Of a stretch of DNA of 64,000 nt, positions 20,201 through 28,701 are shown one piece after another (positions within the stretch are counted from its first letter, which is position 1; every line of letters starts with the position of its first letter). The notes below the pieces were generated by a model. It saw only the letters and a list, made by a program, of their open reading frames with translations, did no database searches and was not told the DNA's origin. This stretch comes from Emiliania huxleyi CCMP1516 (taxonomy: Eukaryota > Haptophyta > Isochrysidales > Noelaerhabdaceae), in contig NW_005199684.1 of assembly GCF_000372725.1 (NCBI RefSeq), positions 243,110 through 307,109 on the forward strand. Reading direction: 5' to 3'. Made by a program: the position numbers and the translations under genes.

Positions 20201-20712
20201 CCGTCGTCGCCGACCCCGTGCCACACTCCCCATGCGGCGAGGCCTTCCCCGGCCTCCCCGCGCGGGGCAAAGCTGCCGTCGGTGGCGCACGCGTCGGTGA
20301 AGCCGATCGTGTCGTGGAGCGTGAGACTCATCCGCGCCATGGTCGCCGTCACGTCTGCGTTCATGGTCTTGGCTTCCCGCCACTCGAGTCGCACGGCGGC
20401 GTCGCCTTCGGCGCGCCACGCTCTGCCCTTGCCCTCGCAAGCAGACGCAAAGTCCGCCAGTGCATCCCTTCCGTCGGGTGGCATCGTTGTGTCGTACGAC
20501 GTCTTAGGTGCGGTCGCGTCGCCCGAGGCGGCGACCTCGCTGTCTAGCTGCAATACTTGTTGAGAGGCGTCCCGCCGCAAAGCTCGTGGTAGGTAGGTAG
20601 GTAGAAAGGTGAAGAACAGCCAGGCTCGGACTGGACACCAACGCGGTATGGGTGGACGCTGGACAGATGATGACGACACGCACGAGCGACACACAGACAC
20701 AAACAAGCTCAC
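17245..20712 (-). CDS. RNase H-fold + DUF4326-like ORF, probable mobile-element protein
   Basis: One uninterrupted 1155-codon frame. An RNase H domain lies at about residues 140-290 with the full active-site set: Asp145 (ATDGS), Glu190 (AELTAI), Asp218 (LILSDC), His272 (CAHCGVFP) and Asp282 (NHYADVVAK). A low-complexity acidic segment follows. At about 690-815 there is a DUF4326-like module: PVNIMRGTGLGNPFPMG, then VRLGCSPSC and CHGDSLAAMARE. The C-terminus is Ser/Gln/Asp-rich and ends RKPTNKFSGLS. No reverse transcriptase or transposase motif is visible. The first ~45 residues come from dispersed repeat D, so the native start may be Met77 (20484). Its intact frame in an intron-rich genome suggests a recent or retroposed origin. 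Confidence 0.82.
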   Translation of the reverse strand: MSLFVSVCRSCVSSSSVQRPPIPRWCPVRAWLFFTFLPTYLPRALRRDASQQVLQLDSEVAASGDATAPKTSYDTTMPPDGRDALADFASACEGKGRAWRAEGDAAVRLEWREAKTMNADVTATMARMSLTLHDTIGFTDACATDGSFAPRGEAGEGLAAWGVWHGVGDDGTPTAYGGALPPGSSIADAELTAIDACMLRAEASPRGTEAPRLLILSDCNPVIEAVQTAEQTGSAWHLYKHHRPALLERISLRAARWRRAGGDLVIQWVCAHCGVFPNHYADVVAKAYLGRKVEDPYDGKLAREASLIAYGQQRRDGTVSWAGGQRKLRGLVQQGLERFTIREAITSAGHDVGNLIVHMPEELPHAWPWEHGGAWTELLESTGRASDGGGSKLQATSLGAIMRVRSGQLGLGELDYKDDAGRAAMEALAEVWRAPRGRQLAGELVHSLEMLYDIIERPEGGGSSAYKGAVKQALDVAAALTTAGNNLPSVEQWRRFRAAASGALPAPTQRERAATRARMAATGYVPPPTRGGRDGERLTAMQVAVREATNAARKAAKTITWTAIEWRKTNAPEWRGGAAGEQDGDDDDDVDDDDGDDRTQPVPEEEPTDDEGAGEEWDRRMGGSRAGSNSDTRQAEQPSPPPRTASPKRDTSGGAHSGGQGDAEPSIRVVVAGSRRAETRDTGADTVPRPLPVNIMRGTGLGNPFPMGKRGTDEALRDQVCEAFDTWLRLRTVPASAVRDTRSTPALIRQANGQPFSQEIAPRRSDEARTGNDAVAAMRAALNGRGNAKVVRLGCSPSCREGRLCHGDSLAAMARELISVRDERRREGQQRGDAPKPRKPRADKGVPRGPRALKGTQAYQIGHLSLLRFRHGRERQVSQRTLDAVREAQGAGVEPWNTAEHDKAVHNPAPEGGTRDSMESEPQESETYDDEGANERDRSASADDEMAFIDDAFFELPDVATEEEAEGRGSQSQHSQQSQGGESEGSQSSQGSQRARARRERRNQLAAQRFMDRIRFELRLGHRGTESSQARAGQDNDDSDDGARSDDEETPDRAAEPGPSEQPPETGQPNDGSQTDDEFTVMDVDEEQPEYEASQPPRKRGRFENERSGSMSQGEGASRQQEEDGEPLTKAQRQRQRNRVRGSPRKPTNKFSGLS

Positions 20713-20877
20713 ATGTCACAAGACACACAGCCAGCTGGCTGCCACACACCCTGGGTTGGCGTACACATAACTCAAGGCCACATCCTCCCTGTCGCCCCCC
20801 CCAGCACTCCAAGGTGCCAAGAGAAAACAAACAAGGGCACAACACACAACAGACGACAGGAGGTAACGTGCGAGGCC
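20588..20877 (-). repeat. dispersed repeat D, copy 1 (~290 bp, CTAC tail)
   Basis: This is about 95 percent identical by eye to 48836-49118, and its tail end matches 28565-28638. On the minus strand it ends GTTCTTCACCTTTCTACC with repeated CTAC. It is probably the 3' end of a non-LTR retroposon family, and it overlaps the apparent 5' end of the RNase H ORF. Confidence 0.85.
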
Positions 20878-20887
20878 GCCGGCGTAG

Positions 20888-20950
20888 TTTTCTTTCTTTC
20901 TTTTACTAGGCACGGGACTGGTGCGCTGGGGCACTAACACAGGTACACAA
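20888..20950 (-). repeat. dispersed repeat A, copy 2
   Basis: This is the inverted counterpart of 16158-16216, with TTTCTTTCTTTTACTAGGC at its left end. It lies just upstream of the RNA exonuclease ATG at 21006 and so would be in its 5' UTR or promoter. The other copy also lies at the 5' side of a gene. Confidence 0.7.
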
Positions 20951-21005
20951 GACCCACGCCTCTCGTTGCTGCTTGTGTTCTCGCAGTCTAATCTCCCTTT
21001 CCACG

Positions 21006-23862
21006 ATGGCGAAGAAGGATAAGAAAAGGGAGAAGAAGAGACAGAAGAGGCTGGAGCAGGGATACGATCGAGGTTCAGATCCGACGCCGGGCGCGCGGTG
21101 CAGCCTTCACCTCCTGGAGAAGGCGCCCGACGCCATCGGCTGCAGCGATGTGCAGAATGTTCTGCTGTGGGCGCTGCACCCGGAGCTGGGAAGCATGCCG
21201 GGCTGGGTGCTGGTGCGTAACCGGCCGCTGATTCACGGCGCGGTCGTCATCCTCGTCCCCGGGCTGGACGCAGGAGCAGTCCGAAGCCTGCGTCTCGAGG
21301 CCGAAGGGGCAGTGCTCCGGCGGATGCGGCCGCCAAAGTCTAGCCCGAGCCGCACGGCGGAGACGATCGCCGCTGAGCTCATGCGCGTGCCGGTCAAGCC
21401 TCCAAAAAATAAGCGCAGCGCGCCGGGAGACGACGTGCCGGCGCAGGCCGCAGCTCCTCCGCCGCAGGTCGCGCCCTCCTCCGCGCCTCACCCGCAGCGG
21501 GCGGAGGGCGGCTGGTATCAGTCGTACGTGCAGCAGTTCTCGCTCACCGAGGCGGAGTTGCGCGAGAACGGCTACCCGGCCGTGATCGCACCGGGGGCTG
21601 GGCAGAGCGTTGCTGAGGTCGCGTCCGCCGGAGCGGCGGAGGCGGCAGAAGCGCCGAGCCGCTCATCGATAGGCACCCAGACCGATGCAGCGGTGCCGAT
21701 GGTAGAGGCGGGCACGCAGACAGAGGAGGAGCGGGAGGAGGCGGCGCGGGAGGAGGAGCGGGAGGAGGCACACGAGGAAAAGGATCGGTCGAGCGGCGGC
21801 GGCGGCGGCGGCGGCGCGGCGGGTGGTGTCGGCGGCGATGGGGGTGGCAGCGGTGACGGCAGAGGCGGCGGCGGCTCGGGATCATCGGAGCTGGCGGGTG
21901 GTACGGTTGGCTGTGGAGGGCGGCGCGTGGCGCGTCTGCTCGCGGTGGACTGCGAGATGTGCCTCGCGGGGGAGACGAAGCAGCTCGCCCGCCTCGCGGT
22001 CGTGGACGAGGCGCGCCAGCCTCTCCTCCACGAGGTGTGAACAGCGTCTCAAACGGCGTCTCTTCACACGCGGTATGCGAGTCAGGCGCTCCGGCCTCTG
22101 CTCGACGAGGTCATCGTGCCCGAGAGGTACGTCACCGACCACCTCACCGCCTACAGGTGGTCTCTCTTCCTAGACACCTCCTAGACACCTCCTAGACACC
22201 CCCTAGACACCTCCTAGACACCTCCTAGACACCCCTAGACACCTCCTAGACACCCCCTAGACACATCCTAGACACCTCCTAGACAGGTGGTCTCGAGTAG
22301 TCTCGGGCGATCTCAGTAGATGCCGGGGCGAGCTCGGGTGAGCCTCCCCTCTCCGTGCGCGCAGTGGCATCACCCCGGAGATGCTCGCCGCCGCCACGAC
22401 GACCGCCTCCGCTGCGCGTGCCAAGCTGCTGAGCCTGATGAGCGGCGCCGCTGCCGACGCTGCCGACGGCGACGACGGCAGCGGCGGGGTTGAGGGCGGG
22501 TCTGGCGGCGGCGGCGGTGGCGGCGGCGGCGGCGGCGGCGGCGAAGCGAGCGAGGCGTACCTCGTCGGTCACTCTCTGGAGAACGACCTCGAGGCACTCG
22601 GCCTTCCGCACGGTCGGGGAGGGTAGGATGCGGAGCACACGCCCCTCTGCCCCAGCAGCAACTCACCCCTCTGCCCCAGCAGCAGCCCGACCAGACCACG
22701 CCTCGCTGCGGCGTCCCACTCTCTCGCGCTCTAGCCACCGCACTCGGCCTGGCCTTGCAGCCACGCGAGGCTCGGACACGCACGCCTCCGCACCCTCTAG
22801 ACACCCTCGCTCGTCCGCCCCGCGTGGTCGGCCCTCCGGCCGGCGGCGGCGGGCGGCGCCTCTTCACACGTGCCCGTCCGTGTAGGCCGCGTGCTCGACA
22901 CGGCGCTGCTGTACCCGCTCCGGTACAACCTTCAGGGCGCGCCCGCCAAGAGCTCGCTGCGCGCACTCACCTGGCGCTTCCTCAAGCGCCAGATCCAGGT
23001 GACTTCCGAGAAGTGTCCGAGCCTCGCGCCGCTCTGTGAGCCTCGCTGCTCCCGTGCCCAGACTGGCGCACGAGGCCACGACCCCACCGAAGACGCCGCC
23101 GCGGCGATGGAGCTCGCCCAGCTCAAGCTGCGGCATGGCGCGCGCTTTGGGCTGCCCGGCAGCGAAGCGGGAGGCACCTACGCCTCCCTGCTCAGCTCGC
23201 TCGCAAAGGCAGGCTGGGGCTGCTCTGTCGCTGACAGGCGCGAGGCTCGCATCCCCGCACGCACACACGCACACACGCACACACTCTCGCACTCACTTAC
23301 TCACGCACTCACTCACTCACTCACTCTCTCACTCTCTCTCACGCACACGCACACGCACACGCACACGCACACGCACACGCACACGCACACGCACACACAC
23401 ACGCACACGCACACGCTCACTCGCACTGCTTTCCCACACGCTCCGGGCCTCGCACTCTGAACAGCCTCGGTGGCCTGTGCCAGGCGCGAGGCGCTCGAGC
23501 TGCTCGACGAGAGCGGCGCGAGGCGCGTCGAGGTCGACAGCGACGAGGCGGGCATCGCCTACGCGGCGGCCGAGCTGAGCGAGCCGCGCCGCTTCGTCTG
23601 GCTGCCCCTGCGCGAGCTCGCGAGTGCCGAGGCGACCGCCGACCAGACGTCGCGCGCCGCCGCTCTCGAGACGCTCCGCTCGCGCCTCGCCGAGCTGATC
23701 GCCGCCGCCCCGCCAAACACGCTCGTCGCCGTCGTCGGGTGCGGCGCTTCGGCCGGCGGGGGCGCCACCGGCGGAGCCGACAAGCCGTCGCCCTCTGCCA
23801 CCTCCCGACCCTTGGGTTGCGTCGCTTTGACGGTCGTCTCAGGTGCCGCGGGCGGGGCGTAA
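21006..23862 (+). CDS. REX/REXO1-type DEDDh RNA exonuclease
   Basis: Six exons give 663 codons: 21006-22010, 22086-22156, 22365-22612, 22886-22998, 23062-23237 and 23484-23862. The N-terminus is a Lys-rich nuclear/nucleolar-type segment (MAKKDKKREKKRQKRLEQ). A long acidic and poly-Gly linker leads to the exonuclease: LLAVDCEMC (Asp/Glu), LLDEVIVPERYVTD, AYSGITPEML, AYLVGHSLENDLEAL, RVLDTALLYP and GHDPTEDAAAAMELAQLK. All DEDDh residues are present. Such enzymes trim 3' ends of 5S rRNA, tRNA and snoRNA. Introns 1 and 5 have GC donors and direct repeats at their ends. Intron 2 carries a CTAGACACCTC array and intron 5 a CA microsatellite. The ATG at 20973 is an alternative upstream start. Confidence 0.93.
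22176..22285. repeat. 11-12-bp tandem array inside an intron
   Basis: About ten copies of CTAGACACCTC / CTAGACACCCC follow each other within exonuclease intron 2. After the array, ACAGGTGGTCTC repeats the exon-intron junction sequence at 22153. Confidence 0.9.
23260..23435. repeat. CA/CT microsatellite in intron
   Basis: ACACGC, ACTC and CTCT simple repeats fill most of exonuclease intron 5. Confidence 0.95.
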
Positions 23863-24560
23863 GCCTTATCGCGCGTGTTCTGCTGTTCTCTCCGGGAGTG
23901 AATTCGACTTCAAGTCGTACTTATTCTGCAAAGCGGGTGTGAATCACACCCTCACTGTCTGTCTGTGCAATGTGCGCCTCTTGTTTCTTTATTTTGACCC
24001 GCTATCTCTGTTAGGACTTAAAGCCGAGGCCTCACCCTGGAATCAGCAGCCCGTCCGCTCCCCCCAGCCCCCCAGGGCGGGACCCCGTCAGCCGCGGGAC
24101 ACTCAAAGAACAAGCCTTCAAAAAGGCGAAGAAGTATTTCGAGGACTTCGAGGTCTGGGTCGGCGGAAGAGAAGGCTGGACGAGAAAAGGCGGTGAAGTG
24201 CGGCGCCGGCGGCGCCGGCGCGGGCCGTGTTCGCCTGGTCCAAAAAAACGATCAAGAAGGGGCCAGTCGCAGTCCCCACGACGCTGTGCCACTGCCTGCC
24301 ACGCTGCCAAGTGTCCAAGTGCGTGTGCCGACGCCGCCTTAGTCGCCACGCGCCCTACTGGTCTCCTGTTAAAGGGGCAAAGCAGCAAAATCTTACCCTC
24401 CCCCCCCCACCCCGCCCACGCGGCAGGCACCGCTACGTCACTGTCATTCCCAGCTCTCACGTCACCTGTACACCTCTCCCAGCTCTCACGCTCTCGCTGC
24501 TCGTGGTCACCACAAACCATAAAATCTGTGAGGATGTGTCTGGACTGTGGCTGCACACAC
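23863..24560. other. convergent intergenic region
   Basis: About 700 bases lie between the stops of the exonuclease and the minus-strand E4/E2 gene. It holds a short C run near 24405. I recognise no gene or repeat. Confidence 0.4.
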
Positions 24561-27500
24561 TCAAAGCGCATCTAGCAGCGCGAAGAGTTCCTGCACCGCG
24601 CTGGCGAGGCGCGGCTGCACGGCGTCGTTTGCATCGCGCACCCACTCGAGGCACTGCCTGCGTAGCACGCCCCGTCTCAGGCCAAAGTGCGTGCGCACCG
24701 CCTCCTCGAAGCCCAGCGGCGGGTGGCGTAGCGGCGCGAGCATCGCGTGTCGCACCGTGGCGAGCCACAAGTCTTGATCAAAGGCGTCGGAGCGGCGCTG
24801 GAAGGCATCGGTGCCCTTCTCCACGCCCGGGTAGTTGGCGAGGGGCTGCGGCACGAGTATGAACGCCTGGATGGACAGGAGAACCTGCACGAGCGACGAC
24901 GTCTCGCTGTTCCAGCGCGCCTCCTTGTCGCCGTCGGAGCCGCTGGTGCCGAGCAAGCTGAGGCACACCTTGCCGTCGGAGTACAAGTTGCTATTCATCT
25001 CGACGGTGCCTCCGCCGGTCGTGCAGTTGAAGATCTGGAGCGGGCAGCTCGGATACTCAGACGGGAAGTAGATGTCAAACAAGAAGATGCCATTTGCGTA
25101 GGGCGTGCCGGCGGTGCCCACGATGATGGCCTTCATAGCGTCAAAGCGAACCTCGTCGTGGCGCACAAGGATAGCACCCTCCGCGGGGAGCCGACTGCGC
25201 ATCTCCCTCAGCTCCTTGAGCAAGCGGCGCCTCTTGGCGGGCAGCATGCTCCCCCCCGCCTTGATCAGCTGCTTCGAAAAGTGGTGCACCATCCCCTCCT
25301 TCTCGCCAAACGCTGCCTCCCCCGTCAAGTGCTGCTCCATCGCCTCCATGTAGGCCTCGTCCTGCGACGCGTCGGCGACGGGCAAGCTCTCGAGCTGCGA
25401 CAGCAGCAAACCCACCGCATTGGCCCTCGGCGTTGGTGCTGCGGCGCGCACTCGCTCGCAGAGGCGAGCAAAGGCGAGCAAAGCACCGTCGTCCAGGACG
25501 TTCTCGCGCCGCACGACGGCGAGAGCCTTGTCAAAGGTGGCGGCGCTGTAGTCGTCGTCGGAGGCGAGCAGCGAGACGAACGCACAAGATGCCTCGCCCT
25601 CGGCGTGATCCGTGACGCAGCAGCACAACATCACCTGCACAAGCTGGCCAAGCAGCTCGCGCGGCTTGAAGCCATACTGCACCGGGTTTTGCACCTTGTT
25701 GTCCACCGCGCGGGCGCCACACAGCTCCTCCAACAACGCGACGCCGACGGCGGCCACCTTCTCGGCGCACCGCTCGCGAATGAGCGTCGCGTGCGGCGCC
25801 GACGACGCCAAGCGTTGCAAGACCTCCATGTTGGCCTTGAGCAACGTGCCCATAATCTGCTTGGCCTTCATCTGCTGCTGTCTGAAGCTGAGCTCCTCCG
25901 TGCGCCCGCCAGCGCCGCCGTCGTCGCCCTCGCCCTCGCCGCCGTCATCGCCCTCGCCGCCGCCGACCTCGCCACCGCCGCCGCCGCCGCCCTCGATGCT
26001 CGCCGCCGCGTCGCGACGCTGGCTGAGCTCCATTTCGCGGATGTGCTGCAGGTGCTTGACGCCCTTGCGGAGCGACGTGACCACCTGCTGCAGCACCTCA
26101 CGCACGAACGCCGCAAAGGACTCGGCGTTGGCCGCGGTTGGAATCATGGACCTGTGCGTCCGCCGGTCAGTCCACAGCAGCTGCAGCAGCGTCACGATCC
26201 GAAACTGCGCCGACCCCTTCTCGAAGCCGTCCTGATCCAAGTCAAGCTTCTCCACCGTGCCCATGCCGACGTAGGCGCTCCACAGGGCCGGGCACAGACG
26301 CCCACGCACGGAGTCGCTGCCGTAGAGGAGCGAAGGAAAGTCGACGCTGCCGAGGCCTCGAGGAGCGCCGCCGCCCACCCCCGAACGCGCCGCCGCCCAC
26401 GCGCCGAGGGTGCCCGCGCTCTCATCGGCGAGCGCGTGCATCATCTCTACACAACGCGCCAGCACCTTGGCGTCGGTGGCGCTGCTCGGCAGCTCTAGCA
26501 GCGCCACCACGCCGTCCAGGAGGGGGTGTAGCGCGAGGTCTGCGAGCATCGCGCCGCGCGCCCACCTTGCGACGAACGCCACAAAATCGACCGCATCCGT
26601 GACAAAATAGGCTGGCATACGCGGCGGGGCGCCGCTGCCGAGCTCACGCGCAAGAAGCGCCAGCAGCAAACTGTACACACCGGCAGTGTCGCGCAGCAGC
26701 TGCTCGTGCAGCAGCACGACGCCGAACTGGCGATGGCTCCTCAGCAGCGCCTGCGCATGCTCCTCCTTTGAGCCCTTGCCGTTGTACACGGCCAAGCGGG
26801 ACATGGCCCCCTCGAAAGTGCGACGCAGCGGACGCAACGCCGTGTGCAGCGAGTGCAGCGTCAGGAAGAACACCTCCGTGACAAAGCGGTGCGGCGCTGC
26901 ACCGGCAGCCCCAGCCGCGGAGGAGATTAGCGGTAACGCCTTTGTGAACGGCACGCGCGCCGCGCCCTCCTCCGCGACGTAGCTCACGCTCACCTTGGAC
27001 AGCGCGCTAGACAGCTCATTCGCGCCCAGGAACGGTCGGCACAAGCGCAGCAGCAAACGGCACGCGTTGACGGCGCCGCCCAGCGCCGGTGAGATCGGCG
27101 GGCCGCCGCTTGGCGGGGCGCGCGGCGGCGCCGTCAGCGCTGCGAGGTGGTCGAGCACGGCTTCACGCCCCTCGCCCTTGAGCGCCCGCTGCATCAGGGA
27201 CGCGACGAGGTCCGTGTGCAGCTCCAGCGCATCGCGCACCGTGTCAAGCATCACCTTGTCGCCGCCGCCGAGCAGCTTCTCGTTCGCGCGTGACACGAGT
27301 AGCGGCGTCGGCGCCAGCAGTGGCGCCAGCGCCGAATCCAGCGACAAATGGCCGCGGGACGACGACGCGGGGGGTTTTGCCAGCTCCGCGCGCAGGAGCG
27401 CCGCGAGCGCAGCCGGCAGCGCCGAAGCCGTCGCTGTGAGCTCTCGCACGCCAGCCATGGCGTGGCGCATGCGCGCGACATGCTGAGGCGACGCGATCGC

Positions 27501-28442
27501 CCCGCTGGCCGTGCCATCGCCGCCGCCCAGCTGCAGCAGCATGCAGCGCAACAGCGCTGTGCGATCGCCGTGTGATGCGAGCATCGCGTGCACAAAGTCA
27601 GCCGAGATGGCCCCACGGCCGAGCTCGACCAGCAGCGCGGCGCCGCCGGAGCTCCTGCTGTCGGAGAAGAGGTCATCGTCATCGCCGACCGACAGCCTCT
27701 CCACCGCCTGCAGCACGAGCTGCTGCGACGCCACTTCCAACACGCTCGCCGCCTCGCGGCGCGCTCCCGCGTCGGCGCTGCCATCGCGCGCTGCGTCCTC
27801 TTCAAAGGTGCGACGCACACGACGCGCCTTGAGCCATGCGCCGTGCAGCGCGTCGAACGCCGCCTGCGATGCGCGCCAGCCCTCTCTGACAAGCTCGGCG
27901 GAGAGGTCCCGCATCAGCGCCGCGGCGGCCGCACTCGTAGGGGCACGTAACAGGTCGTCGACGTCAATCGCGTCGACCGCCTGACAGCGAAAGACCGCGG
28001 CGAGCGCCGCGCGCAGCGCCTGCGGCGGCGGCTCGAGTGGCGGCAGCGGCGGCTGTGCTGGCTTCGAAGCGGGCGCCATGGCTGGTGGCCTTTCTGGGGC
28101 CTGCGGCGGCGGCGCGGGTGGTGGTGGCGCCGGCTTTGCTGCGGGCTTCGCAGCGGGCGCCGCAGCCGTTTGCGGCGGGTCGTTTGCGGCTTGTGGCGGC
28201 GGCTTGAATGGTGGTGGCAGCGGCTTTTCTGCGGGTGGCTGCTGCACACTGGCGACTCCAGGGGTCTTCAGCCGTTGCTCAGTGAGCTCGGAACGCGACG
28301 TCCCCAGGGCCTGCAGGCGTGCGGCTCGCACCTCCTCGGCCGATGGCTGCGCGGCGGGAGGCGCCCTGAGCAGCCACCGTACCGCCGCCAGCGTCAGGAA
28401 CGCCACGAGGAAAGGAAACAGCACATCGAACGATAGATCCAT
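24561..28442 (-). CDS. ubiquitin fusion enzyme: UFD2-like E4 core + BIRC6/UBE2O-like E2 domain
   Basis: A single-exon frame of 1293 codons from the Met at 28442; the frame also opens upstream to 28616, but that part is repeat-derived. It starts with a signal anchor (LFPFLVAFLTLAAVRWLL) and a Pro/Ala linker, so it is probably membrane-tethered with a cytosolic body. The middle is helical and resembles the Ufd2/UBE4 core: HRFVTEVFFLTLHSLHTAL, MPAYFVTDAVDFVAFVARW, FPSLLYGSDSVRGRLCPALW and RKGVKHLQHIREMELSQR. The C-terminal ~220 residues are an E2 of the large BIRC6/UBE2O class: RHDEVRFDAMKAIIVG, TPYANGIFLFDIYFPSEYP, catalytic Cys at about 1160 in GKVCLSLLG, and LVQVLLSIQAFILVPQPL. A U-box, the usual C-terminus of UFD2, is not seen. 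The E2 call is secure; the E4-core call is moderately secure. Confidence 0.88.
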   Translation of the reverse strand: MDLSFDVLFPFLVAFLTLAAVRWLLRAPPAAQPSAEEVRAARLQALGTSRSELTEQRLKTPGVASVQQPPAEKPLPPPFKPPPQAANDPPQTAAAPAAKPAAKPAPPPPAPPPQAPERPPAMAPASKPAQPPLPPLEPPPQALRAALAAVFRCQAVDAIDVDDLLRAPTSAAAAALMRDLSAELVREGWRASQAAFDALHGAWLKARRVRRTFEEDAARDGSADAGARREAASVLEVASQQLVLQAVERLSVGDDDDLFSDSRSSGGAALLVELGRGAISADFVHAMLASHGDRTALLRCMLLQLGGGDGTASGAIASPQHVARMRHAMAGVRELTATASALPAALAALLRAELAKPPASSSRGHLSLDSALAPLLAPTPLLVSRANEKLLGGGDKVMLDTVRDALELHTDLVASLMQRALKGEGREAVLDHLAALTAPPRAPPSGGPPISPALGGAVNACRLLLRLCRPFLGANELSSALSKVSVSYVAEEGAARVPFTKALPLISSAAGAAGAAPHRFVTEVFFLTLHSLHTALRPLRRTFEGAMSRLAVYNGKGSKEEHAQALLRSHRQFGVVLLHEQLLRDTAGVYSLLLALLARELGSGAPPRMPAYFVTDAVDFVAFVARWARGAMLADLALHPLLDGVVALLELPSSATDAKVLARCVEMMHALADESAGTLGAWAAARSGVGGGAPRGLGSVDFPSLLYGSDSVRGRLCPALWSAYVGMGTVEKLDLDQDGFEKGSAQFRIVTLLQLLWTDRRTHRSMIPTAANAESFAAFVREVLQQVVTSLRKGVKHLQHIREMELSQRRDAAASIEGGGGGGGEVGGGEGDDGGEGEGDDGGAGGRTEELSFRQQQMKAKQIMGTLLKANMEVLQRLASSAPHATLIRERCAEKVAAVGVALLEELCGARAVDNKVQNPVQYGFKPRELLGQLVQVMLCCCVTDHAEGEASCAFVSLLASDDDYSAATFDKALAVVRRENVLDDGALLAFARLCERVRAAAPTPRANAVGLLLSQLESLPVADASQDEAYMEAMEQHLTGEAAFGEKEGMVHHFSKQLIKAGGSMLPAKRRRLLKELREMRSRLPAEGAILVRHDEVRFDAMKAIIVGTAGTPYANGIFLFDIYFPSEYPSCPLQIFNCTTGGGTVEMNSNLYSDGKVCLSLLGTSGSDGDKEARWNSETSSLVQVLLSIQAFILVPQPLANYPGVEKGTDAFQRRSDAFDQDLWLATVRHAMLAPLRHPPLGFEEAVRTHFGLRRGVLRRQCLEWVRDANDAVQPRLASAVQELFALLDAL

Positions 28443-28701
28443 CGTGCCAAACTCGGCCAAAGGCGCTCTTAGCTCCCCGGCCATGTGACTGATGACTGGG
28501 CCCACGCCAAATCCTAAGGCACTGGGTTCGGGCTCCCAGGCGAGTAGGGGCTCTTTACCCGAATAGCGTCCACCCATACCGCGTTGGTGTCCAGTCCGAG
28601 CCTGGCTGTTCTTCACCCTTCTACCTACCTACCTACCCGAAGGTGGACTGCTGACGGGGTTTGCGACGAGGAGCGACACTTATTGGTAAAAGGACATTCT
28701 T
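28443..28701. other. intergenic region with dispersed repeat D
   Basis: This short region lies between two genes on the minus strand. It contains the truncated repeat D copy at 28565-28638 and the 5' flank of the E4/E2 gene. Confidence 0.5.
28565..28638 (+). repeat. dispersed repeat D, 5'-truncated copy
   Basis: AGCGTCCACCCATACCGCG through GTTCTTCACCCTTCTACC with CTACCTACC matches only the tail end of the 20588 and 48836 copies. A shared 3' end with a lost 5' part is typical of non-LTR retroposons. Confidence 0.85.

Noticed and set aside
21006..22039. Exonuclease exon 1 ending at the GT after LLHE (22032)
   Set aside because: That splice would duplicate the LLxE segment; the GC donor at 22011 restores the family pattern VVDEALRPLLDEVIVPE.
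22176..22285. Possible CRISPR-like array
   Set aside because: The units are contiguous 11-12-bp tandem copies without spacers, inside an intron of a eukaryotic gene.
24747..26498. 583-codon plus-strand frame
   Set aside because: Antisense to the E2 and E4-core region, which carries the recognisable motifs.
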